A stretch of 16,709 nt of DNA from Phycisphaerales bacterium UBA2218 (GCA_002327785.1 DCUI01000011.1:2628-19336); one strand, 5' to 3'. Positions 6,187-15,437 are shown, counted from the first letter of the stretch. Numbers and translations: made by a program. Notes: a model not told the origin generated them from the sequence alone.

Positions 6187-6912
6187 GTGGGAAAGAGACC
6201 TATCGTGATTCCAAACCTTCAGGAATTGGCGGTCCGACCGGGCAATGTGACGCTGTTGGCCGCAGTTACGGCGGGGACGGCGGTATCGCTGAGTCTGTGC
6301 GCGATTGTGAGGCTGCCGATTGTACTGGCCTACGTGGCAGGGGCGGCCCGCTCCAAGCGGCATGGGGTCATCCTCTCGATCTTGTTCGCATCGGGGCTCA
6401 TCGTGGGCACCGTCTTACTTGGCATGACGGCGGGCTCCGCCGCCGACGGTCTCCGCGCGATCCTGTCCGTGAACAGGTATCTGTTCTGGGGCCTGGGTGC
6501 GGCCCTGTTTCTTGCGGGCGTACTGCTCTCGGGATTGATCAATCCGCACCTCCTGCCGGAGAGGTGGCAGCAGGTTGCACAGCGGCTGGGCAAAACCGGT
6601 TTGCCGGGGGCGTTTCTTTTGGGCGGTGCCTTCGGCTTGTTACAGACCTCGGCATGCCCCGACTGTGGCACGGCGATCCAGACTCTGGCCGACGCCGCCA
6701 GGGGCTCCGTGTCCGATGGGTTTGTTCTGTTCGCCGCATTCGGCGCAGGGCAGGGCGTTGTGTTGCTTGCCGTCGGGGTGTTGACCAGTCTGGTGATGCC
6801 GAACCTGCTCCTGATGCTGCGAACGCGGATGTGTTCCGTCGAGCAGCGGATCCAGTTGCTGGTCGGCAATATGCTGATGGTCCTTGGTGTCTATTTCGTC
6901 ATTGTCAGTTAA
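6187..6912 (+). CDS. CcdA/DsbD-like membrane protein
   Basis: The protein has 241 residues and about six membrane helices (roughly 21-50, 60-80, 98-118, 139-165, 177-205 and 222-240). The two-half layout, a Cys in the first half (Cys38, SLSLCAIVRLP) and ACPDCG in the second (Cys157, Cys160), resembles the CcdA/DsbD membrane domain that carries electrons across the membrane through paired cysteines. Related families include TauE/SafE-like and ArsG-like permeases. The CxxC in the second half is unusual, since CcdA usually has one Cys per half. The start is uncertain: the GTG at 6187 has AAGG close by, while a GTG at 6205 has GGGAAAGAG upstream. It is divergent from the metal operon and shares its 232-bp intergenic region, so the same operator might affect it. 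It is followed by the TPR gene after 10 bp. Confidence 0.72.
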   Translation: MGKRPIVIPNLQELAVRPGNVTLLAAVTAGTAVSLSLCAIVRLPIVLAYVAGAARSKRHGVILSILFASGLIVGTVLLGMTAGSAADGLRAILSVNRYLFWGLGAALFLAGVLLSGLINPHLLPERWQQVAQRLGKTGLPGAFLLGGAFGLLQTSACPDCGTAIQTLADAARGSVSDGFVLFAAFGAGQGVVLLAVGVLTSLVMPNLLLMLRTRMCSVEQRIQLLVGNMLMVLGVYFVIVS

Positions 6913-6922
6913 CGGGTGCCCC

Positions 6923-7537
6923 ATGGAAGATCGCCTGATTGCCTATCGTCAACGCAGAGAGCGTGTGCAAGAGTACAAGGAGGCTGCGGCCAAGAGCTGC
7001 TACAGCCTGATCATCATCGTCGTGGCCTTGGTCCTGCTGCGGCCGATGATGGTGAATCAGATCCTCAATCTCGCCAGTGCATACTCCAGCGTCGGACTGC
7101 TCGATGAATCGATGCGGCAGTGCGACAAGGCCCTGCTGATCGACGGCGACAGCAGTGGCGCGTGGTACCAGTCGGCTCGGCTGTACAAGGCCCGGGGCGA
7201 CCGGGAAATGGCCTGCGGGGCGTACCAGAAGGCGGCCCAGGCCGACGCCTCGAATCGGGCCGCCCATTTCGAATTGGCCATGATGTACGTTGAGGACGGT
7301 CGGTATCAGTTGGCCATTCCTCATTTCGAGCAGGTGCGGAGACTGGGCCCGGACAACGCCATGGGTTACGGCCCCGCACGGACATCGTACCACCGTGCCT
7401 GCTTGGAGATGCTGATCCTGTGCTACGAGAAAGAGAACGACTCCTCCAAGACGGAGGTGGCGATCAAGGAAGCCAGGATCTTCTACCCTCACAGCGGCAT
7501 CGCCGAAGGGCTTCCCTCGCAACTGCCTGAGAAATAG
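6923..7537 (+). CDS. membrane-anchored TPR protein
   Basis: The protein has 204 residues from the ATG at 6923. A basic N-terminus leads to one membrane helix (about 26-47, CYSLIIIVVALVLLRPMMVNQIL). The rest is about four tetratricopeptide repeats (near 45-78, 79-112, 113-146 and 154-190), with the typical A..Y...G....A....A spacing (for example LYKARGDREMACGAYQKAAQADASN). TPRs are protein-docking scaffolds, so this is likely an assembly partner rather than an enzyme. It follows the CcdA-like gene by 10 bp, and a link to thiol transfer or cytochrome-type assembly is possible from that pairing alone. The Shine-Dalgarno is poor (GGGTG). Confidence 0.8.
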   Translation: MEDRLIAYRQRRERVQEYKEAAAKSCYSLIIIVVALVLLRPMMVNQILNLASAYSSVGLLDESMRQCDKALLIDGDSSGAWYQSARLYKARGDREMACGAYQKAAQADASNRAAHFELAMMYVEDGRYQLAIPHFEQVRRLGPDNAMGYGPARTSYHRACLEMLILCYEKENDSSKTEVAIKEARIFYPHSGIAEGLPSQLPEK

Positions 7538-7650
7538 CCCGGTCCATGGCGGTCCAACCCGTTGTGCGTTACTCCCGCACTTCCCCTGGGCACCTCGGCG
7601 TCCCAAAAAGCCATTGCATGTCCGCCCACGCCGGATAAACTGGTCGGGTC

Positions 7651-8643
7651 ATGAGAACTCTTACACAGCGTTCGGAATTCATGCGAGTGCGAGAGGGGTG
7701 CGTCCTGACGATCGGGAACTTTGACGGCGTGCACGTCGGCCACCAAGAGATCTTCCGCACGGCCCGGCGGATCGCCCATGAGCGTGGCACCGAGATGGTG
7801 GTGATGACGTTCGAGCCGCATCCCGTGGCGGTTCTCTACCCCCAGAAGGCCTCGGGCGTGCTCACACCCCTGTCGCTGAAGCTCCGCCTTCTGGAGAACT
7901 ACGCCGACAACTGCATCATCGTCCTGGAAGACAACAAGGACCTGCTGAGCCTGTCGCCGGAGGCCTTCGTGGACGAGTTTTTGGCGGCTACGATCCGGCC
8001 GGCCGTCCTCGTCGAGGGGGACGATTTCCACTTTGGGGCCGGCCGGGCCGGCGATGTCCGGACCCTGGCCGAGTTCGGGCGGGCGAAGGGCTTCGAAGTC
8101 ACGGTCGTTCCGGCCCGGCAGATCGAGCTGGCGACGGGACAGTTTCTGCGGGTTTCAAGCACGATCGTTCGTTACATGCTTGAGGGCGGGCACGTCGCCG
8201 AAGCGGCTGCCGCATTGTCCCGGCCGTACCGGCTCATAAGCCCCATCGTGTCGGGCTGGGGACGCGGCAGGAAGCTGGGCTTTCCGACCCTCAACATGAG
8301 CAAGCCCGCCCAGATCGTCCCGGGCGAAGGGGTGTACGTTGGGCTCGTGGAGACCGCCGCCACGGAGCAGGCCCTTTTGCAGCAGCACGAGCACATCCCC
8401 GCCGTGTTCAGCATCGGGCAGGCCCGGACGTTCGGAGACGAGCATCCGCTTCTGATCGAGGCCCATCTGTTGATCCCCGAGGTGGGCGACATGACCGGCC
8501 GGTGGATGGCGATGGATTTCGTGCAACGGCTGCGAAGCCAGCACAAGTTCGGCTCCCCGGAGGAACTCGTAACGCAGATCACAAAGGATTGCCAACGGGC
8601 AAGGGCAATCCTTGCAGACAGTCAGGACAGGAGGTCACAATGA
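7651..8643 (+). CDS. ribF: bifunctional riboflavin kinase/FAD synthetase
   Basis: RibF phosphorylates riboflavin to FMN and adenylylates FMN to FAD in the cytoplasm. The 330-residue length is normal. The N-terminal nucleotidyltransferase domain has TIGNFDGVHVGH (20-31, the HxGH adenylyltransferase site), VEGDDFHFG (121-129) and RVSSTIVR (167-174). The C-terminal flavokinase domain has GWGRGRKLGFPTLN (202-215), PGEGVYVG (224-231) and IEAHLLI (269-275). The usual arginine in DFRFG is His here. The ATG at 7651 has a weak ribosome site; an ATG at 7681 would still leave the domain intact. The stop codon overlaps the next start in ATGA, so translation of the ACT-like gene is coupled. Confidence 0.96.
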   Translation: MRTLTQRSEFMRVREGCVLTIGNFDGVHVGHQEIFRTARRIAHERGTEMVVMTFEPHPVAVLYPQKASGVLTPLSLKLRLLENYADNCIIVLEDNKDLLSLSPEAFVDEFLAATIRPAVLVEGDDFHFGAGRAGDVRTLAEFGRAKGFEVTVVPARQIELATGQFLRVSSTIVRYMLEGGHVAEAAAALSRPYRLISPIVSGWGRGRKLGFPTLNMSKPAQIVPGEGVYVGLVETAATEQALLQQHEHIPAVFSIGQARTFGDEHPLLIEAHLLIPEVGDMTGRWMAMDFVQRLRSQHKFGSPEELVTQITKDCQRARAILADSQDRRSQ

Positions 8644-8906
8644 GTGAGGCAAGACATATCATATTGGGCGTTCATGTCACGGATCGGGTGCATCATGTCC
8701 GCGCCGTGCAGGATGTGTTCACGGAGTACGGGTGCAGCATCAAGACCCGGCTGGGCCTGCACTCTGTCTCGGAGAGTTTCTGCTCGCCCAACGGACTGGT
8801 GCTTCTGGAGATGGCGGGCCCGGAGAAACCGATTTTCGAGATGATGGACAAGCTCAAGGCCATCGAGGGCGTGGACGTGCAGACGATGGTCTTTGAGCAC
8901 GAATGA
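8640..8906 (+). CDS. small ACT-fold protein, TM1266/NikR C-terminal-like
   Basis: The protein has 88 residues, with a strong ribosome site (AGGAGG 6 bases before the ATG) and an ATGA overlap with ribF. The pattern is an IILGVHVTDR strand, a helix (VRAVQDVFTEYG), a central CSIKTRLGLHSV, then LVLLEMAG and a second helix (IFEMMDKLKAIEGVDVQTMVF). This fits the stand-alone beta-alpha-beta ACT-like fold of the iron-only hydrogenase system regulator TM1266 and the NikR C-terminal domain. No DNA-binding part is present. It may sense a small molecule or metal, but the ligand is unknown. Its coupling to ribF suggests a flavin- or redox-linked context, by inference only. Confidence 0.75.
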   Translation: MSEARHIILGVHVTDRVHHVRAVQDVFTEYGCSIKTRLGLHSVSESFCSPNGLVLLEMAGPEKPIFEMMDKLKAIEGVDVQTMVFEHE

Positions 8907-9072
8907 ACTGTGGCAATCGCCCCGAGCGCCGCTTGCTCTTGAGTCGTGCTGCTGGCGAAAGGCACAAAATGCCAGGGGGCTGGGGAAAGCGTCCCCGGTG
9001 CTTGGCCACTTGCCCGCCCAGGAGTACTGGGAAGCCACATCAGAGAGGAATGAGAAGGGGAAAGGTTTTTGC

Positions 9073-10080
9073 GTGGACAATAGAGCGTTTCGGCAGGCCG
9101 TCGAGCTGATCGATGGTGCGGAGCATATTCTTGTCACGACGCACACGAGACCGGACGGCGACGCGTGCGGGTGCGTCGCGGCGATGACGCAGGTGTTGCG
9201 GGGGCGCGGCAAGACGGTCCGGCCGCTTTTCGTCTCGCCGATTCCCGACTGGTACGCGTTTCTCTTCGAGGAGAAAGTCCCCGTGCTGGGCGAGAGCGTA
9301 CAGGTCGAGGACCTTGTCGGCGGCAGGCTCGGCAGGATCGATCTCGTCGTGATCCTGGACACCAACAGCTACGGCCAGTTGCCGCGATTCGAGGACTATC
9401 TCAGGCGGACGGACGCGCCGGTCCTCATCGTGGATCATCACGTCACGTCCGACAAGCTCGGTCGGGTCGAGATCGCGGACCACACCGCAGCCGCAGCGGG
9501 CCTTGTGCTGTTCGAGTTTCTCAAGGATGTGGGCTGGTCGATCGCGGGCAAGGTGGCCGAGGCCCTGTTCGTGGCGATTGCGACGGACACCGGATGGTTC
9601 CATCTTCGCAATACGGACAGCCGTGTATTCCGCACGTGTGCCGAGCTCGTCGATCTCGGCGTGGACTCGAACGAGCTTTATCGCAAGCTCTATCAGACGT
9701 TCTCCCACGCCCGTTTCAAGCTGATGGCGACCATGCTCGACAGGCTGGAACTGCACTTGGACGGCCGGTACGCGTCGCAATACTTGGTCCGTGAGGATTT
9801 CGAGCGGACCGGGGCCGCCTATCGCGACACTGAGAACATGGTCAACGAGTGTCAGCGGATCGGCTCGGTGGTGGTCGCGGCGTTGTTCGTGGAACTGCGG
9901 GACGGCCGCATCCGCTGCTCGTTGCGCAGCCGTCCCAAGGGGGAACAAGCCATCGATGTCAGCGAGATCGCCGCCGCATTCGGCGGCGGGGGCCACAAGA
10001 TGGCAGCCGGGACCTACCTGCCCGCCCCGATCGGGCACGCGATGCAATTGATCCGCGACGAACTGGCAAAGCGGCTCTGA
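9073..10080 (+). CDS. nrnA: DHH-family phosphoesterase, NrnA-like (oligoribonuclease/pAp phosphatase)
   Basis: NrnA-type enzymes degrade very short RNA oligomers and dephosphorylate pAp. I chose the GTG at 9073 (335 residues) because AAAGG lies 7 bases upstream and the product then has standard length. The frame is open back to 8893, but that part is not protein-like. DHH motifs: THTRPDGDACG (23-33, His24, Asp28, Asp30), VILDTN (93-98, Asp96), VDHHVT (120-125), ATDTGWF (170-176). The DHHA1 domain has GGGGHKMAAG (304-313). Substrate-binding residues appear complete. It stands downstream of ribF and the ACT gene after 166 bp without a recognisable feature; ribF and nrnA are often neighbours in bacteria. 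Confidence 0.93.
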   Translation: MDNRAFRQAVELIDGAEHILVTTHTRPDGDACGCVAAMTQVLRGRGKTVRPLFVSPIPDWYAFLFEEKVPVLGESVQVEDLVGGRLGRIDLVVILDTNSYGQLPRFEDYLRRTDAPVLIVDHHVTSDKLGRVEIADHTAAAAGLVLFEFLKDVGWSIAGKVAEALFVAIATDTGWFHLRNTDSRVFRTCAELVDLGVDSNELYRKLYQTFSHARFKLMATMLDRLELHLDGRYASQYLVREDFERTGAAYRDTENMVNECQRIGSVVVAALFVELRDGRIRCSLRSRPKGEQAIDVSEIAAAFGGGGHKMAAGTYLPAPIGHAMQLIRDELAKRL

Positions 10081-10097
10081 GAAAACCCCGAGCCGCT
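10070..10097 (+). terminator. hairpin overlapping the nrnA stop codon
   Basis: AGCGGCTC (10070-10077) pairs perfectly with GAGCCGCT (10090-10097) around a 12-base loop. No T-run follows, so it may be a weak or Rho-assisted terminator or an mRNA-stabilising end. Confidence 0.4.
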
Positions 10098-10131
10098 CAC
10101 CTCTCATTGCATTATACCTAAGTCCTTTGCC

Positions 10132-10160
10132 TTGCCAATAACGTGGCCACCTTGTATCCT
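10132..10160 (+). promoter_or_regulatory. candidate promoter for the MNT/HEPN-deoC-pab operon
   Basis: TTGCCA (10132-10137, 5 of 6 to the -35 consensus), a 17-bp spacer, then TATCCT (10155-10160, 4 of 6 to -10). It follows the nrnA hairpin and precedes the first gene of the packed plus-strand operon. The start point would be near 10167. Confidence 0.4.
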
Positions 10161-10236
10161 TAAAAGAGTGAAGGAAAGCAGCCGATGCATGCTGTGCTCC
10201 CGGGCTCCCGGCGGCGTCTTGGCAGAAAGATACGAT

Positions 10237-10569
10237 ATGATCGACAGGAAAGACTCAACAAGGAAACAGATTCAGCGGATGGTCCGACGGATCGTAAGGG
10301 AATTCGACCCCGATAGGATCATACTGTTTGGTTCGCACGCCCGCGGCCAAGCAGGGTCGGATAGCGACGTGGACTTGCTTGTTGTGATGCGAGTGGAAGG
10401 CTCCAAGAGGGCCAAGCAACTCGAAATCCGGATGGCCCTGCATGATGTTCGCGTTCCCAAAGACATCATCGTGAGCAGACGCGAGGAGTTCCAGTGGCGA
10501 AAGGACACGGTGGGCACTATTGAATACCCCGCCACGAGGGAGGGGGAGATCCTCTATGCCCGAGGATAA
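10237..10569 (+). CDS. MNT-type minimal nucleotidyltransferase
   Basis: The protein has 110 residues from the ATG at 10237. An in-frame ATG at 10189 with AAGGAAAG upstream would add 16 residues. The core is LFGSHARGQAGSDSDVDLLVV, with the GS-x10-DxD signature (Gly32-Ser33, Asp44 and Asp46) of the polymerase-beta superfamily, so metal binding and nucleotidyl transfer look possible. MNT proteins are usually paired with HEPN proteins. In the characterised MNT/HEPN toxin-antitoxin systems, the nucleotidyltransferase modifies and silences the HEPN toxin. That pairing holds here, with a 14-bp gene overlap. Whether this is a toxin-antitoxin pair or a domesticated regulator is open. Confidence 0.85.
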   Translation: MIDRKDSTRKQIQRMVRRIVREFDPDRIILFGSHARGQAGSDSDVDLLVVMRVEGSKRAKQLEIRMALHDVRVPKDIIVSRREEFQWRKDTVGTIEYPATREGEILYARG

Positions 10570-10981
10570 GGACGGTTTGACAATCGTCAAGGAGTGGATC
10601 GAGAAGGCTGACAGTAATCTGAGGTCGGCTGCGTATCTCCTCAAAGCCGAGGACTGTCCCACTGATGCGGTCTGCTTTCATACCCAACAGTGCGTGGAGA
10701 AATACCTGAAGGCACTGCTGGTTGCGGGAGGGACGATATTCCGAAAAACCCACGACATAAGGGAATTGGCGCTTCTTCTGCCCCCGCGGCTGCGCCCTTC
10801 TCTCGATGAGGGGGAGCAAGCCAGGCTCACCGAGTATGCTACCGTCACAAGGTATCCTGGTGATTATGAGCCAATCTCATTGACTGAGGCCCGAGAAGCG
10901 GTGAAGATCGCGCGCCGGGTTCGCCGAGATATCCCTAAGCTTCTGGAAGAGAGACCTCCGTTCTTCAGGGAAGTGCCATGA
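10556..10981 (+). CDS. HEPN-domain protein, partner of the MNT protein
   Basis: The protein has 141 residues from the ATG at 10556, with a GGAG-rich ribosome site. The helical pattern WIEKADSNLRSAAYLL ... DAVCFHTQQCVEKYLKALLVAGG ... KTHDIRELALLL ... RYPGDYEPIS is typical of the Pfam HEPN family (PF05168 type). The Rx4-6H ribonuclease motif of the toxic HEPN RNases is not evident, since the only nearby pair is R63-K-T-H66. Catalysis is therefore doubtful, and a binding or scaffold role is possible. It overlaps the MNT gene by 14 bp and its TGA overlaps the deoC start in ATGA, so the pair is translationally linked to a metabolic operon. Confidence 0.85.
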   Translation: MPEDKDGLTIVKEWIEKADSNLRSAAYLLKAEDCPTDAVCFHTQQCVEKYLKALLVAGGTIFRKTHDIRELALLLPPRLRPSLDEGEQARLTEYATVTRYPGDYEPISLTEAREAVKIARRVRRDIPKLLEERPPFFREVP

Positions 10982-11655
10982 TGGAAGCCGATGTAGCGAG
11001 ATGCACCGACTGTACGCTCCTGAAGGCGGAGGCGACGCAGGCGGAGATTCTACGGCGGTGCGATGAGGCCGTAACCTATGGTCTTCACGCCGTGTGCATC
11101 AATGCCCGGTGGGTGTCGGCGGCCGCGGATCGCTTGCAGGAAACGGCGGTCGCCGTGGCGGCGGTCGTGAGCTTCCCGCTCGGCGCCGATACGACCAAGG
11201 TCAAGGTCGCACAGGCCCAGGATGCCATCTACACCGGGGCGGATGAGATCGACATGGTCGCGGACCTGGCGGCGATCATTGAAGGTGATGCGAAGTACCT
11301 GTTGCACCAACTGATGTCGGTGGTCAAGGCGTGCCGGACGATGCGGCCTCCTGTCTTGTTGAAGGTCGTCATCGAATCGGCGGCCCTGACGACCGAGCAG
11401 AAGATCTTCGCCTGCCGGATCGCCGAGCAGGCGGGCGTCGATTTCCTCGAGACCAGCACGGGCTTCCATCCGGCCGGCGGGGCCACGGTGGAGGATGTGA
11501 GACTCATGAGAGAGACCGCTCCAAGGTGCAAGATCAAGGCAGCCGGCGGGATCACGACCGCTCAACAGGCGATTGTGATGCTCGATGCAGGGGCCGAGCG
11601 AATCGGCACCTCCGCCGGCGTCGTGATCATTGAGGAGATTCGCGCGCATGGCTGA
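10978..11655 (+). CDS. DeoC-family (deoxyribose-phosphate aldolase-like) protein with Lys-to-Glu at the Schiff-base site
   Basis: The 225 residues are of normal DeoC length and the TIM-barrel family motifs are clear: AVVSFPLGADTTKVK (61-75), GADEIDMV (87-94, Asp92), LLKVVIES (127-134), GVDFLETSTGF (153-163) and KIKAAGGI (185-192, Lys187). DeoC cleaves 2-deoxyribose 5-phosphate to acetaldehyde and glyceraldehyde 3-phosphate through a lysine Schiff base in the (V/I)KTSTG motif. Here that position is Glu158 (codon GAG, 11449-11451), while the accessory Asp and Lys remain. Normal aldolase activity is therefore unlikely. The protein may have a different lyase or binding role, or the codon may carry a sequencing error (AAG to GAG). 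The start overlaps the HEPN stop by 4 bp. I give no deoC symbol because of the missing lysine. Confidence 0.85.
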   Translation: MMEADVARCTDCTLLKAEATQAEILRRCDEAVTYGLHAVCINARWVSAAADRLQETAVAVAAVVSFPLGADTTKVKVAQAQDAIYTGADEIDMVADLAAIIEGDAKYLLHQLMSVVKACRTMRPPVLLKVVIESAALTTEQKIFACRIAEQAGVDFLETSTGFHPAGGATVEDVRLMRETAPRCKIKAAGGITTAQQAIVMLDAGAERIGTSAGVVIIEEIRAHG

Positions 11656-11969
11656 GGAGTTCGTCAGCGAGCCCATCCAGCCGGTCACAGGGACGTTTGA
11701 CACGACGGGAATGACGCGGGGCGAGCCCGGACTGCCGCAACGATTCGTGTGGAGAGACAGAGAGTATACCGTCGCGGCGGTGCTGCAGATCTGGAAAGAG
11801 GATGGACCTTGCCGACACGGCAGCGGCGAGATGTATCTCCGCAAACACTGGTTCAAGATTGCCACCGAGCAGGGCCCGCAGATGACGCTCTGCTTCGAGC
11901 GACAGGCACGATCGAGACGGCAGAACAAGATGAGATGGTGGCTCTATACCATCGACAGAGAGAAACCGC

Positions 11970-11977
<8 letters not shown>
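11648..11977 (+). CDS. DUF6504-like small protein
   Basis: The protein has 109 residues from the ATG at 11648, with GAGGAGA upstream, overlapping the DeoC-like gene by 8 bp. The pattern GEPGLPQRFVWRDREYTVAAVLQIWKED, then a basic, aromatic-rich C-terminal half (YLRKHWFKIAT..., RWWLYTID), resembles the DUF6504 family of small, mostly beta proteins. I am moderately sure of the family and do not know its function. The high Arg/Lys and Trp content suggests nucleic-acid or anion binding, by inference. It is conserved in position between metabolic genes of the operon and its last codons overlap the pabB start. Confidence 0.6.
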
Positions 11978-13424
<1,447 letters not shown>

Positions 13425-13442
13425 TGTGTCAGGCAGGTGATG

Positions 13443-14306
13443 ATGGCTGGGAAAGTCTTCCTGAACGATAGATTGATTGACACGGAGCAGGCGGGCGTCT
13501 CCGTCACTGACAGCGGCCTACTGTATGGGGCCGGCCTCTTCGAGACGATGCGCAGCCGCAACGGGGTCGTGTTCCGCTTACAGGACCATCTGGACCGTCT
13601 GTTTCTCAGCGCCGCCACGCTGTCCATCACTCATTCGTATGACAAATCGTACCTCAGCGGGGCCATCGACGAGGTGCTGAAGGACGATCAACTGAAAGAC
13701 GCACGCCTGAGGTTGACCCTGACCGGCGGTCCCCTGGCCGACTCGGAGGAACAGCGAAAACCAACGCTGCTGGTCACGGCAGCGCAATTCCGCCCCTATC
13801 CAGCGGACTACTATACGACAGGCGTGCTGGTGGTGCTCTGCCCATTCCGACAGAACGCCACGGACCCAACGTGCGGACACAAGACGACGTGCTACTACCC
13901 TCGCCTGCTTGCCCTGAATCTGGCCCGCCAACGAAGGGCCGCCGAGGCGGTGTGGTTCACGACGGAAAACCACCTGGCCGAAGGGTGCGTCAGCAACATC
14001 TTCCTCGTGAAGGACGCGATCCTGCAAACGCCGCCGGCTCAGACACCCGTGCTTCCGGGCATCGCAAGGAAGACCGTTCTGCAACTGGCCCGGGGGCAAT
14101 CCATCGAAGTAGTGGAGAAAGACCTGTACATTGCCGACCTGCTCGACGCCGACGAAGTCTTCCTGACGAATGTCATCATGGAAGTGCTGCCCGTCACAAA
14201 CGTGGAGAAGCACACGGTCGGTGACGGCAAGGTCGGACCCATTACCCAGAGGCTCCGCGAGGGCTTCGTACAGGCCATCGAACAGGAATGCAGGAGACAA
14301 CCATGA
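13443..14306 (+). CDS. pabC: class IV aminotransferase family, probable aminodeoxychorismate lyase
   Basis: This is a PLP-dependent fold-type IV enzyme of 287 residues. GTG, ATG and ATG occur in a row at 13437-13445; I chose the third because AGG lies 5 bases before it. Family features are VTDSGLLYGAGLFETMR (21-37), the PLP lysine in GHKTTCYY (Lys147) and AEGCVSNIFLV (179-189, Glu180). Branched-chain or D-amino-acid aminotransferases share this fold. Position straight after pabB makes the lyase, which splits aminodeoxychorismate into p-aminobenzoate and pyruvate, the best call. The stop overlaps the next start by 4 bp. Confidence 0.85.
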   Translation: MAGKVFLNDRLIDTEQAGVSVTDSGLLYGAGLFETMRSRNGVVFRLQDHLDRLFLSAATLSITHSYDKSYLSGAIDEVLKDDQLKDARLRLTLTGGPLADSEEQRKPTLLVTAAQFRPYPADYYTTGVLVVLCPFRQNATDPTCGHKTTCYYPRLLALNLARQRRAAEAVWFTTENHLAEGCVSNIFLVKDAILQTPPAQTPVLPGIARKTVLQLARGQSIEVVEKDLYIADLLDADEVFLTNVIMEVLPVTNVEKHTVGDGKVGPITQRLREGFVQAIEQECRRQP

Positions 14307-15415
14307 AAGCCAAGGATATCGGGGCCGTGGTCGAGCAGATCGCCCCACTGGGTCTGGCCCAGTCGTGGGACAACGTCGGACTGCTCCTCGGAGACCCCGA
14401 GCGGCCGATCAAGAACGTCCTTTTGACCATCGACATCACGCAGGCGGTCGTCGCCGAGGCGAAGGCGCTCAAGACGGACCTGATCCTGGGCTACCATCCG
14501 GTAATCTGGGACGGACTCAAGAGGATCAGACCCGATGACAAGTCCAGGACCGTCTACGAACTGATCCGCGCGGGCATCGCAGTGTTCTGTATCCACACGG
14601 CCCTGGATGCCGTCGGCGGCGGCGTCAATGACGGGCTGGCCGAGATCGTGGGCATCCAGGACCCCAAGCCCATCGGCGACTATGTGGAGTATTCGCCGCA
14701 GGAGGCATACAAGCTCGTCGTCTTCGTTCCGGTTGATGCTCTGGCCCGGGTGTCGAATGCGGTCTTCGAGGCCGGCGCCGGGTGGATCGGCAACTACCGC
14801 AACTGCGGATTCCACACGGACGGCACCGGCACGTTCCTGCCGCTGGAAGGCTCCAACCCGGCCATCGGCGAACAGGGCAAGTTCGAGAGGGTCCGGGAAT
14901 GTCGATTCGAAACGATTGTGCCGACGGCCAAGCTCCAGTCCGTCGTGGAGGCCATGAAGAAGGCCCACCCCTATGAGATGCCGGCCTTCGACGTGGTCAA
15001 GCTTTTCGATTATGCAAGCCGGTTTGGATTGGGTAGAATCGGGACGCTGGTCCAACCCGTGCGGCCGGCTCGGATCATCGAGCGGGTGAAACGCCGGACC
15101 GGGGCCAGGGCGGTCGGTCTCGTAGGCAACCCGAAGCGGCTCGTGCGAAAGGCGGCGGTCTGTGCCGGCACCTGCGGTGAGATCCTCAATCTCGTCATCG
15201 CGGGCGGCGCCGACCTATACCTGACGGGCGAATTGAAGCACCATCAGGCATTGGCGGCCCAGGAGGCTGGTCTAACCTGTATCTGCCTGAGCCACACCGT
15301 CTCGGAACGGTTTATCCTGAAGAAAGTGGCCGGGCGGGTCAAGGAGCTTGCAAGCGAACTGAACGTCAGAGTCAGCAAGAAGGACGCTGATCCGTTTACA
15401 TGGAAGAATGTTTGA
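14303..15415 (+). CDS. NIF3/YbgI family metal-binding protein with internal insert
   Basis: The protein has 370 residues from the ATG at 14303 with AGGAGA 6 bases upstream, in ATGA overlap with the pabC-like gene. It matches the long YqfO type of NIF3 protein: N- and C-terminal NIF3 halves around an inserted CutA-like domain (about 135-235). Metal ligands: GYHP (His65; the usual paired His is Tyr), FCIHTALD (His98, Asp102), GELKHH in the C-terminal half and SHTVSE near the end. The family is annotated as GTP cyclohydrolase I type 2, but its true reaction is not settled. GTP is the folate pterin source, so placement beside the pab genes may be meaningful or may be chance. Confidence 0.9.
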   Translation: MKAKDIGAVVEQIAPLGLAQSWDNVGLLLGDPERPIKNVLLTIDITQAVVAEAKALKTDLILGYHPVIWDGLKRIRPDDKSRTVYELIRAGIAVFCIHTALDAVGGGVNDGLAEIVGIQDPKPIGDYVEYSPQEAYKLVVFVPVDALARVSNAVFEAGAGWIGNYRNCGFHTDGTGTFLPLEGSNPAIGEQGKFERVRECRFETIVPTAKLQSVVEAMKKAHPYEMPAFDVVKLFDYASRFGLGRIGTLVQPVRPARIIERVKRRTGARAVGLVGNPKRLVRKAAVCAGTCGEILNLVIAGGADLYLTGELKHHQALAAQEAGLTCICLSHTVSERFILKKVAGRVKELASELNVRVSKKDADPFTWKNV

Positions 15416-15437
15416 AGTGTGAAGGTTGAAGTTTGAA
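15410..15437 (+). repeat. degenerate heptamer repeat between the NIF3 and scpB genes
   Basis: Four consecutive 7-mers read GTTTGAA, GTGTGAA, GGTTGAA, GTTTGAA; the first contains the NIF3 stop codon. An inverted copy follows, since TGAAGTGTGAAG (15413-15424) pairs with CTTGACACTTCA (15458-15469) at 11 of 12. The 78-bp gap holds nothing else recognisable. Confidence 0.6.

Noticed and set aside
8893..9072. N-terminal extension of the NrnA-like protein
   Set aside because: It adds 60 residues of unusual composition before a GTG that has a ribosome site and gives the standard family length.
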